Translations under genes and position numbers: made by a program | The notes under the pieces: model-generated | The model's input: only the letters and a program-made list of their open reading frames with translations | What the model was told of the DNA's origin: nothing | Database searches by the model: none | Shown here: positions 1-8,092 of the stretch, one piece after another | Numbering within the stretch: the first letter of the stretch is position 1 | How the letters are laid out: every line of letters starts with the position of its first letter | Assembly: GCA_039196715.1 (NCBI GenBank) | Contig: JBCCUP010000002.1 | Location: forward strand, 137,601-187,116 | Direction of reading: 5' to 3' | Source of the DNA: Pseudomonadota bacterium | GTDB taxonomy: Bacteria > Pseudomonadota > Gammaproteobacteria > CALCKW01 | Length of the DNA stretch: 49,516 bases

Positions 1-106
1 CGATTTGTGTGGCGTTGATGCTGGCAACATTCGTGGGTGATTTGGTTTCCTGTACGACGGTAGTGTCGCCTTTGGTTGCATCGGACGTGCCTGTATTAAC
101 GAACAT
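1..106 (-). CDS. partial hypothetical protein, N-terminus only
   Basis: An open frame starts with ATG at 104-106 and runs off the left edge of the window, giving 35 residues that begin MFVNTGTSDATKGD. It is polar and Thr-rich, with no signal peptide. A weak AGGT lies upstream. I recognise no family. The opposite strand is also open here (3-116), so strand choice is uncertain; the minus reading is preferred because it has a plausible start. Confidence 0.3.
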   Translation of the reverse strand, partial: MFVNTGTSDATKGDTTVVQETKSPTNVASINATQI

Positions 107-571
107 GTCTACCTGAGGCCACCGCCTTCAAAAATACAAGACGCATCGTACGCTGCTAGCAGAGATGCCCTTCGTGCGATCGGTTTTATCCCTGGTGTCC
201 CAGCAACTCATTTCGGCGCGGGCAGCAGGATGTAGGCATGGGGTGAACTGTCGGTTGTGAGTGCCAGTATCGCGTGGCGGTGGTTGGAAAAGAGTCAGTC
301 GCCAACTGAAGGTATCCATTTTGCGAATTTCGACTGAATGTGTTCGACGGACGAAAATTCCGTGGTGTCGGCTTGTTTACGAGCGTAAAAAATTACGGAC
401 CTGTGAGTGCCCATCGATTGGTGATGCGCACATGTTCGCCAGCGGGGTGGGTTATCCAGTCGCTGCAACCATCCTCGATAGTCAACGGTTCCTGAATCTG
501 CATGGCACCCTCCCGTTGTTGAGGCGAATCACAATGCCTGTGCTTGCCAGGCGCCGAACTTTGGTTCAGGT
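107..571. other. intergenic stretch of lower GC
   Basis: This stretch is visibly poorer in G and C than the genes that follow and contains no long coding frame with a recognisable product. The only candidate inside it is the short minus-strand ORF at 393-503. I see no tRNA, insertion sequence end or clear promoter here. Confidence 0.5.
393..503 (-). CDS. possible small protein, 36 aa
   Basis: A 36-residue frame begins MQIQEPLTIEDGCSDW and ends RWALTGP, followed by TAA and a run of six T. What supports it is a strong ribosome binding site, GGGAGG, five bases before the ATG. The sequence is acidic to neutral with one Cys and two Trp, no membrane segment and no recognised family. It lies about 70 bp downstream of the thiol-transferase gene on the same strand and could be its second cistron. 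The evidence is the start signal alone. Confidence 0.3.
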   Translation of the reverse strand: MQIQEPLTIEDGCSDWITHPAGEHVRITNRWALTGP

Positions 572-937
572 TCAGCCGAATTTGCCATGCAAGTAGGCGA
601 TGATCTGGTCGCTCTCGTAGAGCCAGGTGTCCCGACCCTGTTCGGTGATGCGCAAGCACGGCACCTTGATCTCGCCGCCGCCTTCGGCGAGGGCGCGCCG
701 GTGTGTGGTGTCGTTGGCAGCGTCGCGCAAGGTGATCGGCAGGTTGAGCCGGTGCAGGTTGCGTCGCACCTTCACGCAAAAGGGGCAAGCGCGAAACTGG
801 TACAGGCTGAGGCCCGTCAGGGCCCGCTCCACTTCGGCCTGCCGCTCGGGCGTGCGCTGCAGCGGCGTCGGACGGGTGAGCGTGTCACCGAGGATGATGA
901 GCTGTCCGAGGCCGTTGCGCAGCGCTTTTAGGAGCAT
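572..937 (-). CDS. glutaredoxin / glutathione S-transferase N-domain protein
   Basis: This is a 121-residue protein with a thioredoxin-fold glutathione S-transferase N-terminal domain. A short leader (MLLKALRNGLGQLIILGD) precedes LYQFRACPFCVKVRR, whose CPFC motif is the expected redox-active site near residues 52-55. Further on, IKVPCLRI supplies the cis-proline of the glutathione site, and WLYESDQIIAYL matches the end of the domain with its conserved E-S. It lacks the all-alpha C-terminal half of full GSTs, so it is probably a small glutathione-dependent thiol-disulfide oxidoreductase. The ATG at 935-937 is preferred over upstream starts because residues before it are low-complexity Arg/Ser. 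It runs in the same direction as the TRAP operon, ten bases after dctM. Confidence 0.85.
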   Translation of the reverse strand: MLLKALRNGLGQLIILGDTLTRPTPLQRTPERQAEVERALTGLSLYQFRACPFCVKVRRNLHRLNLPITLRDAANDTTHRRALAEGGGEIKVPCLRITEQGRDTWLYESDQIIAYLHGKFG

Positions 938-947
938 GGGTTTGCCG

Positions 948-3596
948 TCAGAAGTTGAGTGACAGGTCTCTGTGGTCGGCCGTGCAGCGGGCGATGTAGA
1001 GCGCCTGGTCATGCGGCAGACGACGTTGCTGACGCACCCCGAGGGTGTCGCGCATCGCCGCCTCGTAGACCTGCAGCTCCGGCAGGAGTTCGGCGGTGGC
1101 CCGTTCACGCCACGCGAGCTGCTCGGTGTAGAGCTCCATCGCCTTGTTGAACTGCTTCATCGCCTTGTCGATCTTGGGCTTGCGCTTCTTCATTTCGCTC
1201 GCGGTCTTGGAGAGCGCGGACTTGATCTTGGAGGCCCCTTCCACGTCGTTGAACTTCTTCGACAGCGCCTTGAGTGGGTCGACCAGGCTCTTGGGGTTGT
1301 CGGTCTCGACGATCAGCGCCATGTTGTCGAGTTCGGGCTTGAGTGCCACGAAGGCCTCGGTGCTCGAGAGCACCTCGATCAGGTCGTTGACTGCACCGTA
1401 GCCCTTGTCGACGGTCTTGCGGTAGTCGCCGCGCGTCTTCGCCTCGGCCTTGAGCAGGTCGGAGAAGGCGGCTTGCTGGTCGGCCCAGCCGGCGGGGATC
1501 TTCGCGTTCAGTGCGTCGCGGTCGGCGTCGAGGGTGGCGAGCCGCTCGTCGAGGCTGGCGCGTGCCGTGTCGGTGTCGGCGCGCGAGCGGGCGGTTTCGA
1601 CTTCGCCCCGCACCTCGGCCAGCTCACGCAGCTCGCGCTCGAGTCCGCGCACCACGCGTTGTACCGGCTGGTAGTCCGGCGCTGCTTGTTGCACGGCCTC
1701 GGACGCGGCGAAGGCCGCGGCGAGGGCGTTGCGCGCGTCGTCGACCGCCACCAGGCTCTTGTCGAGTTCGGAGGCCATCTTTTTCGGCAGGTAGCTGGTG
1801 TCGAGCCGCTGGGCGCGTTGCGCGGCGTCGTCGAGCAGCTTGCCGGTGTCGCCGTTCAGGGCCGTGGCCATATAGTCCTCGAGGCACATCTGCAACTTCG
1901 GGTTGCGCGGCGGCGGGGCGGTCTCGGAGGTCAACGAGAGGCGGTTCGGCAGGTAGTTCACCAGCGCCGGGTAGTTGCCGACGATGGCGAGCGCAAGCAG
2001 TTGCAAGCCAATGAACGGGATCACACCCTTGTACATGTCGACGGTTTTCACCGAGGGCGGCGCGACGCCGCGCAGGTAGAACAGCGCAAAGCCGAACGGC
2101 GGTGTCAGGAAGGACGTCTGGATGTTCAGGCCGATCATCACACCGAGCCACACGGCCGTGACGTTGGCGCCCGGGTCGGCGAGCAGGATCGGGGCGACGA
2201 TCGGCACCACGACCACTGCGATCTCGATGAAGTCGAGAAAGAAACCGAGGAAGAAGATCACCGCCATGACGATGATGAACTTGGTCCAGAAACCGCCAGG
2301 CAGGCTGTTGAGGAAATCGCGCACCAAGTCCTCGCCACCGAAGGCGCGGAAGGCGGCAGTCAGCATCGCCGCGCCGAGCAGGATGATGAACACCAGCGAC
2401 GTGGCCTTGGCGGTCTCGATCATGACGCCGTTGAGCGTGTTGTCGATCCGGGCAACGCGGAAGCCGCTCCAGAGCAGCGCGATGATCAGGCCGGTCACGG
2501 CGATGCCTGCGAGCATCACACCGAGCCGGTCGTGGTCGGTCTCGATGGCTTTGACATTGATGTCGTACTGGCTCGAGACATAGGCGATTCCGATCAGCGA
2601 GACCACCGCCAGTGCCGCCGGCAGGTAGGTACTGCGGCCGTCGGAGATGCGGTAGCCGGCCATCAGCAGCGCGCCTGCCGCGCCGATCGCGCCGGCCTGG
2701 TTGACCGTCGCGATACCGGTGATGATCGAGCCGAGCACGAGGAAGATCAGCGTCAGCGGCGGCACCAGCGTGCCAGCCGCCTTGAGCCAGAAGCGCCCGT
2801 CGTAGGCGCCATCAAAGCGCACCGACGGCGCGCTCTTTGGGCGCAAGATGCTGAAAATCAGGATGTAGGCCATGTACAGGCCGACCAGCACCAGCCCGGG
2901 GACCAGTGCGCCGAGGAACATCTCCCCCGCGCTTGTCGAGGACACGTCGAAGGCCGACGGCATGCTGATCTCACCCGTGCTGGCCTTGTAGAGCTCCTTG
3001 CGCGCGGTGCTCGCCTGGTCGGTGGCGCTCGCGAGCTGGTCGGCGAGGATGATCAGCACGATCGAGGGCGGGATGATCTGGCCGAGCGTGCCCGAGGCCG
3101 AGATCGTGCCGGTCGCCAGTGCCGGCGAGTAGTTGTTGCGCAGCATGACCGGCAGCGAGATCAGGCCCATCGCGACGACGGTGGCACCGACGATGCCGGT
3201 GGTGGCGGCGAGCAGCGCGCCGACGAAGACCACCGAGATGCCGAGGCCGCCCGGCACCGGGCCGAACATCTGCGCCATGGTGACCAGCAGGTCTTCGGCG
3301 ATCTTCGAGCGCTGCAGCATGATGCCCATGAAGATGAACAGCGGGATCGCGATCAGCGTGTCGCGTTCGACTTCCCAATAAATGCCCCGCAGGTTGGTGA
3401 CGCCCGCACTGAGCCACTGCTTGGGCCCTCCGTGCGTGAAAAAGGCGTCCATGTTGCCTTCGAGCAGGTAGCCGAAACCGGCGGCGATCACGATGGTGAT
3501 GATGGCGGAGCCGGGCAGCGCGAACGCCACCGGGTAACCCGAGCCCAGGGCCAGGGCGAGCAAGACGATCAGCAGGGCGAGAAAGACGAGTTCCAC
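948..3596 (-). CDS. dctM: TRAP transporter large permease DctM with long C-terminal extension
   Basis: This is the large membrane subunit of a tripartite ATP-independent periplasmic (TRAP) transporter, which uses the ion gradient to move an organic acid delivered by DctP. The N-terminal 550 residues are strongly hydrophobic and carry DctM hallmarks such as IPLFIFMGIMLQRS, GATTGIVGATVVAMG-like segments and SGTLGQIIPPSIVLIILAD. The family core is about 430 residues; here extra membrane segments are present around residues 290-390. From about residue 551 the protein changes to a soluble, Ala/Lys/Glu-rich, largely helical tail of some 330 residues with heptad-like stretches (RGLERELRELAEVRGEVET). 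The start is GTG (minus strand), 22 bp after dctQ, with AAGG upstream. The substrate cannot be read from this subunit. Confidence 0.9.
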   Translation of the reverse strand: MELVFLALLIVLLALALGSGYPVAFALPGSAIITIVIAAGFGYLLEGNMDAFFTHGGPKQWLSAGVTNLRGIYWEVERDTLIAIPLFIFMGIMLQRSKIAEDLLVTMAQMFGPVPGGLGISVVFVGALLAATTGIVGATVVAMGLISLPVMLRNNYSPALATGTISASGTLGQIIPPSIVLIILADQLASATDQASTARKELYKASTGEISMPSAFDVSSTSAGEMFLGALVPGLVLVGLYMAYILIFSILRPKSAPSVRFDGAYDGRFWLKAAGTLVPPLTLIFLVLGSIITGIATVNQAGAIGAAGALLMAGYRISDGRSTYLPAALAVVSLIGIAYVSSQYDINVKAIETDHDRLGVMLAGIAVTGLIIALLWSGFRVARIDNTLNGVMIETAKATSLVFIILLGAAMLTAAFRAFGGEDLVRDFLNSLPGGFWTKFIIVMAVIFFLGFFLDFIEIAVVVVPIVAPILLADPGANVTAVWLGVMIGLNIQTSFLTPPFGFALFYLRGVAPPSVKTVDMYKGVIPFIGLQLLALAIVGNYPALVNYLPNRLSLTSETAPPPRNPKLQMCLEDYMATALNGDTGKLLDDAAQRAQRLDTSYLPKKMASELDKSLVAVDDARNALAAAFAASEAVQQAAPDYQPVQRVVRGLERELRELAEVRGEVETARSRADTDTARASLDERLATLDADRDALNAKIPAGWADQQAAFSDLLKAEAKTRGDYRKTVDKGYGAVNDLIEVLSSTEAFVALKPELDNMALIVETDNPKSLVDPLKALSKKFNDVEGASKIKSALSKTASEMKKRKPKIDKAMKQFNKAMELYTEQLAWRERATAELLPELQVYEAAMRDTLGVRQQRRLPHDQALYIARCTADHRDLSLNF

Positions 3597-3618
3597 GACG
3601 AGGGCCTTCTACGGGTTG

Positions 3619-4590
3619 TCAGTGAGAGGAGGGCGAGTCGATTACGCGCGCGTCCGGGTCGCCACGGTAGTCGGCTGTCGCCTCCATGAATTGGCTGACA
3701 AACTGGATCAGCATGGTGATGGCAAAGACACCCAGGAAACCGGCCATGAGGTACTTGGTGTACATGCCGAAGCCGGACTGGGACACCTCGAAGTTGACCA
3801 TGGGCGAGTAGATGATCGCCGATTTGCTGCCCAGGCCGTTGAGCAGAATCGTCCAGCACATCGCCCAGCCCATGACGATCGCGCCGAGTGCGTTGATGAA
3901 ACCCTTGCCGCGCGGTGACATGCCGGCGTAGAACACGTCGACGCGCACATGGCCATCGGCGTAGAGGGTGTGTGCACTGGCAAAGAGGAACAGCGCGGCG
4001 TACCAGAAGCGCACGAGGTCACCCATGAAGGCTTGCTCGTACGAGAAGACAAAGCGCGTGAACACGATCGCGAGTTCGGCGACGACGATCATCAGCGCCA
4101 GCCAGTGAAAGGCGAGGCCGCGTGTGACTGCAGCGATCACGAAGCCGAGGAACAGCAGCGGCATGTGGATTTCGGGGCCGCGGTAGCGCGGCTTGCCGAG
4201 GTCGCGCGCCATCTGTTCGCCGAACAGGGGTTCGAGCAAATCCTCGACGCGCAGAAACGACACCACCATGTCCGCGAGGCCGATCAGCAGCACCGCCCAG
4301 AACAGCGCGCGGATCAGGTACACGTTCATTGTGTTGATGCGCTCAGCGTCCTGGCGCAGCGTGATGTTCGACCGACGGGCGACGAGCTGCCAGGCAATGA
4401 TGACGGCCAGCACGTAGAGGCCGAGTTGGGCGTAGCCGAGGGTGCCGCCGGCACCGGAGAAGGCGCTCGTCGGCCCGGGCCACGCCATGCCGAGGGTCAG
4501 CACCGTGTTGATCAGGTAGACCGCGAGCACGGTCAGCATCGTCCAGCCGACAAACCGGGCGATGGAGGAGGAAGCGGAGGATTGGGCCAT
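3619..4590 (-). CDS. dctQ: TRAP transporter small permease DctQ, enlarged form
   Basis: This is the small membrane subunit of the TRAP transporter encoded with dctP and dctM, at 323 residues. Ordinary DctQ proteins have four membrane helices and about 160-200 residues. This one has an additional hydrophobic N-terminal half (FVGWTMLTVLAVYLINTVLTL, LGLYVLAVIIAWQLV, ALFWAVLLIGLADMVVSFL) before a typical DctQ core with FVFSYEQAFMGDLVRFWYAALF and the family-typical GHVRVDVFYAGMSPRGKG segment. The ATG at 4588-4590 (MAQSSAS) is preferred because the upstream in-frame residues are basic and show no homology. Translation of dctM follows 22 bp downstream, so the two permease subunits are very likely made from one message. 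Confidence 0.9.
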   Translation of the reverse strand: MAQSSASSSIARFVGWTMLTVLAVYLINTVLTLGMAWPGPTSAFSGAGGTLGYAQLGLYVLAVIIAWQLVARRSNITLRQDAERINTMNVYLIRALFWAVLLIGLADMVVSFLRVEDLLEPLFGEQMARDLGKPRYRGPEIHMPLLFLGFVIAAVTRGLAFHWLALMIVVAELAIVFTRFVFSYEQAFMGDLVRFWYAALFLFASAHTLYADGHVRVDVFYAGMSPRGKGFINALGAIVMGWAMCWTILLNGLGSKSAIIYSPMVNFEVSQSGFGMYTKYLMAGFLGVFAITMLIQFVSQFMEATADYRGDPDARVIDSPSSH

Positions 4591-4744
4591 AGGGAACGGT
4601 CCAGCGGGGCGGTAGGTCGTCGCCGTGCCTCGCGCGCGGTGCAAGGCGGTGGCGGTGGGGTCAGGACGCACACGGCGGGTCGGCGGGGTGCTGCGGCTGC
4701 AAACTCCGGCGCCCACCCGCGAGGCCGTGTGCGTGACGCGTCAC

Positions 4745-4779
4745 AAAAAAAACGGGCCGAGCAGATGCTCGACCCGTTT
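4745..4779 (-). terminator. intrinsic terminator after dctP
   Basis: Read on the minus strand, a 12-bp stem (ACGGGTCGAGCA paired with TGCTCGGCCCGT, one G-U pair) with a two-base loop is followed by eight T. It sits about ten bases after the dctP stop and about 155 bp before dctQ. It would lower dctQM transcription relative to dctP, the usual stoichiometry for binding protein versus permease. Confidence 0.85.
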
Positions 4780-4788
4780 ACGACGGCC

Positions 4789-5889
4789 TCAGGCTTCGCC
4801 GAGTTCCAGCACGCGGTTGCGCTGGTTGGTGAACGCGATGTCGCCGATGGCGAGGTACGCCCCCATTTCGCGCATGGCAGCCTGGAAGTGGTCGTTGACC
4901 TCGGCCGCGAGTGCGCTGTGGTCGCGCGTTTCCGCGAAGACCTCTGCTGCAGCTTCACCGAAGGCGTCGTAGACGTCGTCGTTGAAGACTTTCACTTCGA
5001 CGCCGTGGTCGTCGATCATGCGCTGCAGGTAGGCACCGTTGTTGGCCAGCGCCTCTTCAGGCTGTGCCGCGTGCTCTTCCATGCAGGCCGCGGTGATGAC
5101 CGCCTGCTCCCAGCTCGAGAGACCTTCCCACCAGGACTTGTTCATGCCGAAGGCCAAACCACCGCCCGGCTCGTGCATGCCCGCGCCGTAGTAGAACTTG
5201 GCCGCTTCGTAGAACTTCATGAAGTAGTCGTTGTACGGGCCGACCCACTCGGTCGCCTCGATGGCACCGGACACGAGGTTCTCGTAGATCTGGCCGCCGG
5301 GCAGTGACACGGTGGACGCGCCGAGCTTCGCGAGCACGTCGCCGCCGAGACCCGGGATGCGCATCTTCAAGCCTTTGAAGTCGTCCGCTTCGTTGATTTC
5401 CTTGTTGAACCAGCCGCCCATCTGGGTGCCGGTTGCGCCACAGGCCAGCGCCTTGAGGCCGAACTCGCCCGAGACCTTGTCCCAGAGTGCTTGACCACCG
5501 CCGAACTTGATCCAGGCGTTCCATTCCCAGTTGGTCATGCCGAACGGCACGGACGTGAAGTAGGCAAAGGCCGGGTGCTTGCCGCGCCAGTAGTAGTCGG
5601 CCGCGATGTAGGCTTCACTGTTGCCGCCAGCGACTTCGTCAAACGAGTCGAATGCGCCAACGCGTTCGCCGGCTGCGAAGTAGTTTGTCTTGATCTTGCC
5701 CTGAGAGAGCTCTGTGATGCGAGCTGCCAGGCGTTGTGCGCTGATGCCGAGGCCGGGGAAGTCGCGCGGCCACGTGGAAACGATGGTCATTTCGCGAACA
5801 TCAGACGCGATCGCCGGTGCGCCGGTGATCACGCCGCCGGCTGTTGCCGCCGCGATGCCACCGGTCTTTATGAAGTCTCTTCTTTTCAT
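4789..5889 (-). CDS. dctP: TRAP transporter substrate-binding protein, TakP-like
   Basis: This is the periplasmic binding protein of the TRAP transporter, 366 residues. The N-terminus MKRRDFIKTGG followed by an Ala/Gly-rich hydrophobic stretch and ending near APAIAS is a twin-arginine type signal (RRDFIK), so the protein is probably exported folded. The mature part matches the subfamily that binds 2-oxoacids and other monocarboxylates (TakP type), with MRIPGLGG carrying the conserved ligand Arg, SLPGGQIY, and GAIEATEWVGPYND. The ATG at 5887-5889 is chosen over one six codons upstream because AAGGA lies seven bases before it. It is followed by an intrinsic terminator and then dctQM. The substrate assignment is by family resemblance only. 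Confidence 0.9.
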   Translation of the reverse strand: MKRRDFIKTGGIAAATAGGVITGAPAIASDVREMTIVSTWPRDFPGLGISAQRLAARITELSQGKIKTNYFAAGERVGAFDSFDEVAGGNSEAYIAADYYWRGKHPAFAYFTSVPFGMTNWEWNAWIKFGGGQALWDKVSGEFGLKALACGATGTQMGGWFNKEINEADDFKGLKMRIPGLGGDVLAKLGASTVSLPGGQIYENLVSGAIEATEWVGPYNDYFMKFYEAAKFYYGAGMHEPGGGLAFGMNKSWWEGLSSWEQAVITAACMEEHAAQPEEALANNGAYLQRMIDDHGVEVKVFNDDVYDAFGEAAAEVFAETRDHSALAAEVNDHFQAAMREMGAYLAIGDIAFTNQRNRVLELGEA

Positions 5890-6048
5890 CGTGAAGTCCT
5901 TGGACATGGAAAATGAGGTTGACCCGAGCGCCGAATGCCTGCGGCCGTTGCGGCACGCAGTGGTGCAGCATCACAACGGGCATCGGGTGTTGGGTTGCCC
6001 GGAGGGGCTTCGGCGCGCTGGCACCATGCCGATCTCCGGAGTGGCCGA

Positions 6049-6057
6049 AGCATACCA
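6049..6057 (-). promoter_or_regulatory. dctP: possible extended -10 promoter for dctP
   Basis: On the minus strand TGGTATGCT fits an extended -10 element (TGnTATnnT). No good -35 is seen. It would give a leader of about 150 nt before dctP. The identical nine bases occur upstream of polA. Confidence 0.25.
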
Positions 6058-6154
6058 CTGCTGACCTATGCTGCGTACCGGTGCCGTGCTCAGTGTGTGA
6101 ACTGGCAACATGTTTCTGGAAGGCCGGTGTGGAACGGACGCAGCGTGAGCCGTG

Positions 6155-6182
6155 GCCGTGTGTCGACAATGCATCACACGGC
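6155..6182. other. inverted repeat / stem-loop
   Basis: GCCGTGTG and CACACGGC form a perfect 8-bp stem around a 12-base loop, 27 bp beyond the stop of the HAD-type gene on the minus strand. There is no T-tract, so it could be a Rho-related or mRNA-stabilising 3' structure or a protein site. Confidence 0.4.
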
Positions 6183-6208
6183 GAGAGGGGGATCAGTAGG
6201 GCGGAAGC

Positions 6209-7087
6209 TCAGCGCGCGTCGACGCGCAATTTCGGCACACCGCTGTCCCAATCGTCTTCGTCGACGCTGAGTGCGGGGAACTGCGTCGCCCGATCGGGGC
6301 GGTGCGTCGGTGGTGGCTCGAGCCGCGGTTCGAGCTGATCGAACGGTGAGCGACGCACGATCTCGACGTCCTCGACGGCGGCAATGTGCTCAGGCGTGTG
6401 CTGTACCTGCAGGGCACTGTCGACACTGGGAAAGGCCAGTTCGTCCTCGGGTGTGGTGCCGCCGAGTGTCACCCGAACGGTTGGAGCCGCGGGGGCTGGC
6501 GGGACCACTGGCGCCCGCATCGGTGCCGGTGTGGATGCCGGTTCGGTCGCCAGTTCGCCGGAGGTTGGCGTGTAGTCCTCGCCGGAATCGAGCGCGTCGA
6601 GCAGGCTCTCGTCGATGGCGCGGGCGCGCGCCTTGACTGCGCGCTTGAAGGCCTCCACTTCGGCTTCGGACGGGGTGACCACCGGGTCTTCGCTGACCGG
6701 CGAGGGGGGGGCGGCGTCGACCGGTGCGTCGACGTCGATGAGTTCGGGTCGCTCCTGTTCGTCCAGCGCCCCGGGCTGCACAGCGCGGCCGGTGTTGTGG
6801 ATCACCTGCACGGCGCGGTCGTCCCAGAGCTCGATCATCTGGAAGTCCTTGACGTTGGTGATCTTGAGGTCCGGCAGGCCGTGCAGTTTGAGCCAGCGCT
6901 TGATCGGCGGAATCAACCGTGGGTCGCTGGCCCGGGCGGTGAACAGGCGGACTTCGCGGCCCTCGGCCACCCAGGCCTCGACCCGTTTGACCATGGCCGG
7001 GATCGGCAAACCGATCGAATCGGGGCCGCGCCAGCGGTCAAATTGTGCAAGCGTGCCGTCGAGGTCGACACCAATCCAGCCTGTCAT
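6209..7087 (-). CDS. HAD-superfamily phosphatase-like protein with disordered tail
   Basis: The N-terminal 110 residues of this 292-residue protein form a small HAD domain. GVDLDGTLAQFD near residue 8 holds the nucleophile and acid Asp pair, RLFTARAS is the threonine motif, and MIELWDDRAVQVI is the metal-binding acidic motif. Such domains occur in small hydrolases that see a phosphorylated or nucleic-acid substrate; the actual substrate is unknown. The remaining 180 residues are rich in Pro, Ala, Glu and Val, of low complexity and probably disordered, ending with DWDSGVPKLRV. The ATG at 7085-7087 is preferred over one two codons upstream because GGA lies six bases before it. The gene follows the LOG gene on the same strand with a 160-bp gap. 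Confidence 0.75.
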   Translation of the reverse strand: MTGWIGVDLDGTLAQFDRWRGPDSIGLPIPAMVKRVEAWVAEGREVRLFTARASDPRLIPPIKRWLKLHGLPDLKITNVKDFQMIELWDDRAVQVIHNTGRAVQPGALDEQERPELIDVDAPVDAAPPSPVSEDPVVTPSEAEVEAFKRAVKARARAIDESLLDALDSGEDYTPTSGELATEPASTPAPMRAPVVPPAPAAPTVRVTLGGTTPEDELAFPSVDSALQVQHTPEHIAAVEDVEIVRRSPFDQLEPRLEPPPTHRPDRATQFPALSVDEDDWDSGVPKLRVDAR

Positions 7088-7247
7088 AGCCATTCCAAAC
7101 GCTCGGGTAACCAGTCGGGGGCGCCACGCGGGGCGGCGTCAGCGCCATTCAGTGGGGGCATCCTACGCGCGCGGCCACGACAGCCCCACCGACTGATTCA
7201 CAAATGTAACAATTGCCGAACACCCCCGGGTTAACGGCGGGTCGGAC

Positions 7248-7979
7248 TCAAATCTCCAGTGTGCTCTGCGCGCTGTTCGGGTCCATGTTGCCGTCGTGGC
7301 CGGCGTAGAAGTCGAATATCGCGTCCACAACCGCCTGGGGGTCCTCGCAGATGTGGAAGAGTTCCATGTCCTCGGGGCTGATCGTCCCCTGCGCGACGAG
7401 CGTATCCTGAAACCAGTTGATCAGGCCATCCCAGAAGCCCTCGCCCATCAGCAGGATCGGGATCCGGCGGCTCTTGCCGGTCTGCACCAGGGTGAGAATT
7501 TCAGCGAACTCGTCTAGCGTGCCAAAGCCGCCGGGCATGACGACGTAGGCCGACGCGTACTTGACGAACATCACCTTGCGCGCAAAGAAGTAGCGGAAGG
7601 TCAGCGAGATGTCCTGGTAGGGGTTGCCGCCCTGCTCGTGCGGCAGCTCGATGTTGAGCCCGATGGACTCCGACTTGCCCGCCTTGGCGCCCTTGTTGGC
7701 TGCCTCCATGATCCCCGGGCCACCGCCGCTGACCACGGCGAAGCCGACATCCGACAGCTTGCGCGAGAGGTCCTCGGTGAGCGCGTAGTAGGGGTGGTCC
7801 GGTTTGAAGCGCGCCGAGCCGAAGATGCTTACCGAGGGCCGCACCGGCGCGAGCTTCTGAAAGCCGTCGACGAATTCCGCCATGATCTTGAAGATCTTCC
7901 AGCCGTCGCGGTTGAGCATGGCCTCAACCGCCTCGGGGCTGCGCGGACCGGGCAGTTGGACCGGGGTTTTGTCGCTCAC
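7248..7979 (-). CDS. LOG-family nucleoside 5'-monophosphate phosphoribohydrolase
   Basis: This 243-residue protein belongs to the LOG (TIGR00730) family, formerly annotated as lysine decarboxylases. Members cleave the N-glycosidic bond of nucleoside monophosphates, including cytokinin ribotides, giving base and ribose 5-phosphate. The diagnostic motifs are present: VSGGGPGIMEAANKGA (nucleotide loop and Glu) and MPGGFGTLDEFAEI (PGGxGTxxE), with the conserved RYFFARKVMFVKYA between them. The GTG at 7977-7979 is chosen because AAGGAG lies five bases upstream; longer in-frame starts overlap the polA promoter region. It is divergent from polA across about 110 bp. The cytosolic role (nucleotide salvage or housecleaning) is by family. 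Confidence 0.9.
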   Translation of the reverse strand: MSDKTPVQLPGPRSPEAVEAMLNRDGWKIFKIMAEFVDGFQKLAPVRPSVSIFGSARFKPDHPYYALTEDLSRKLSDVGFAVVSGGGPGIMEAANKGAKAGKSESIGLNIELPHEQGGNPYQDISLTFRYFFARKVMFVKYASAYVVMPGGFGTLDEFAEILTLVQTGKSRRIPILLMGEGFWDGLINWFQDTLVAQGTISPEDMELFHICEDPQAVVDAIFDFYAGHDGNMDPNSAQSTLEI

Positions 7980-8017
7980 GGGCACTCCTTGTCGTGGTCG
8001 GGGCCAGGGGAACCCAA

Positions 8018-8026
8018 TGGTATGCT
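8018..8026 (+). promoter_or_regulatory. polA: possible extended -10 promoter for polA
   Basis: TGGTATGCT matches an extended -10 element and lies about 65 bp before the polA ATG. No convincing -35 box is visible, as is usual for this class. Confidence 0.35.
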
Positions 8027-8092
8027 TGAGGCTCGCCAATGTGTACTGCGACGCCGCCCGGCCGGTCGCGCCACTCTGCCTGCGGGTGCCCC

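Larger units (their letters stand above)
5890..6208. other. intergenic region upstream of dctP
   Basis: This holds the presumed dctP leader and promoter and the 3' flank of the HAD-type gene. I see a hairpin-forming inverted repeat at 6155-6182 and a possible extended -10 element at 6049-6057. No coding frame here is convincing. Confidence 0.5.

Noticed and set aside
3-116. Plus-strand frame open from the window edge (about 37 codons)
   Set aside because: It ends early with no recognisable feature. The minus-strand frame over the same bases has a plausible ATG and was listed instead with low confidence.
972-3689. 905-codon open frame on the plus strand opposite dctM
   Set aside because: It is antisense to a well-supported DctM gene. 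Its translation is His/Arg/Glu-rich with no recognisable domain, as expected for a mirror frame in high-GC coding DNA.
3949-5307. 452-codon plus-strand frame opposite dctQ/dctP
   Set aside because: It spans two genes and an intrinsic terminator on the other strand, and has no family motif.
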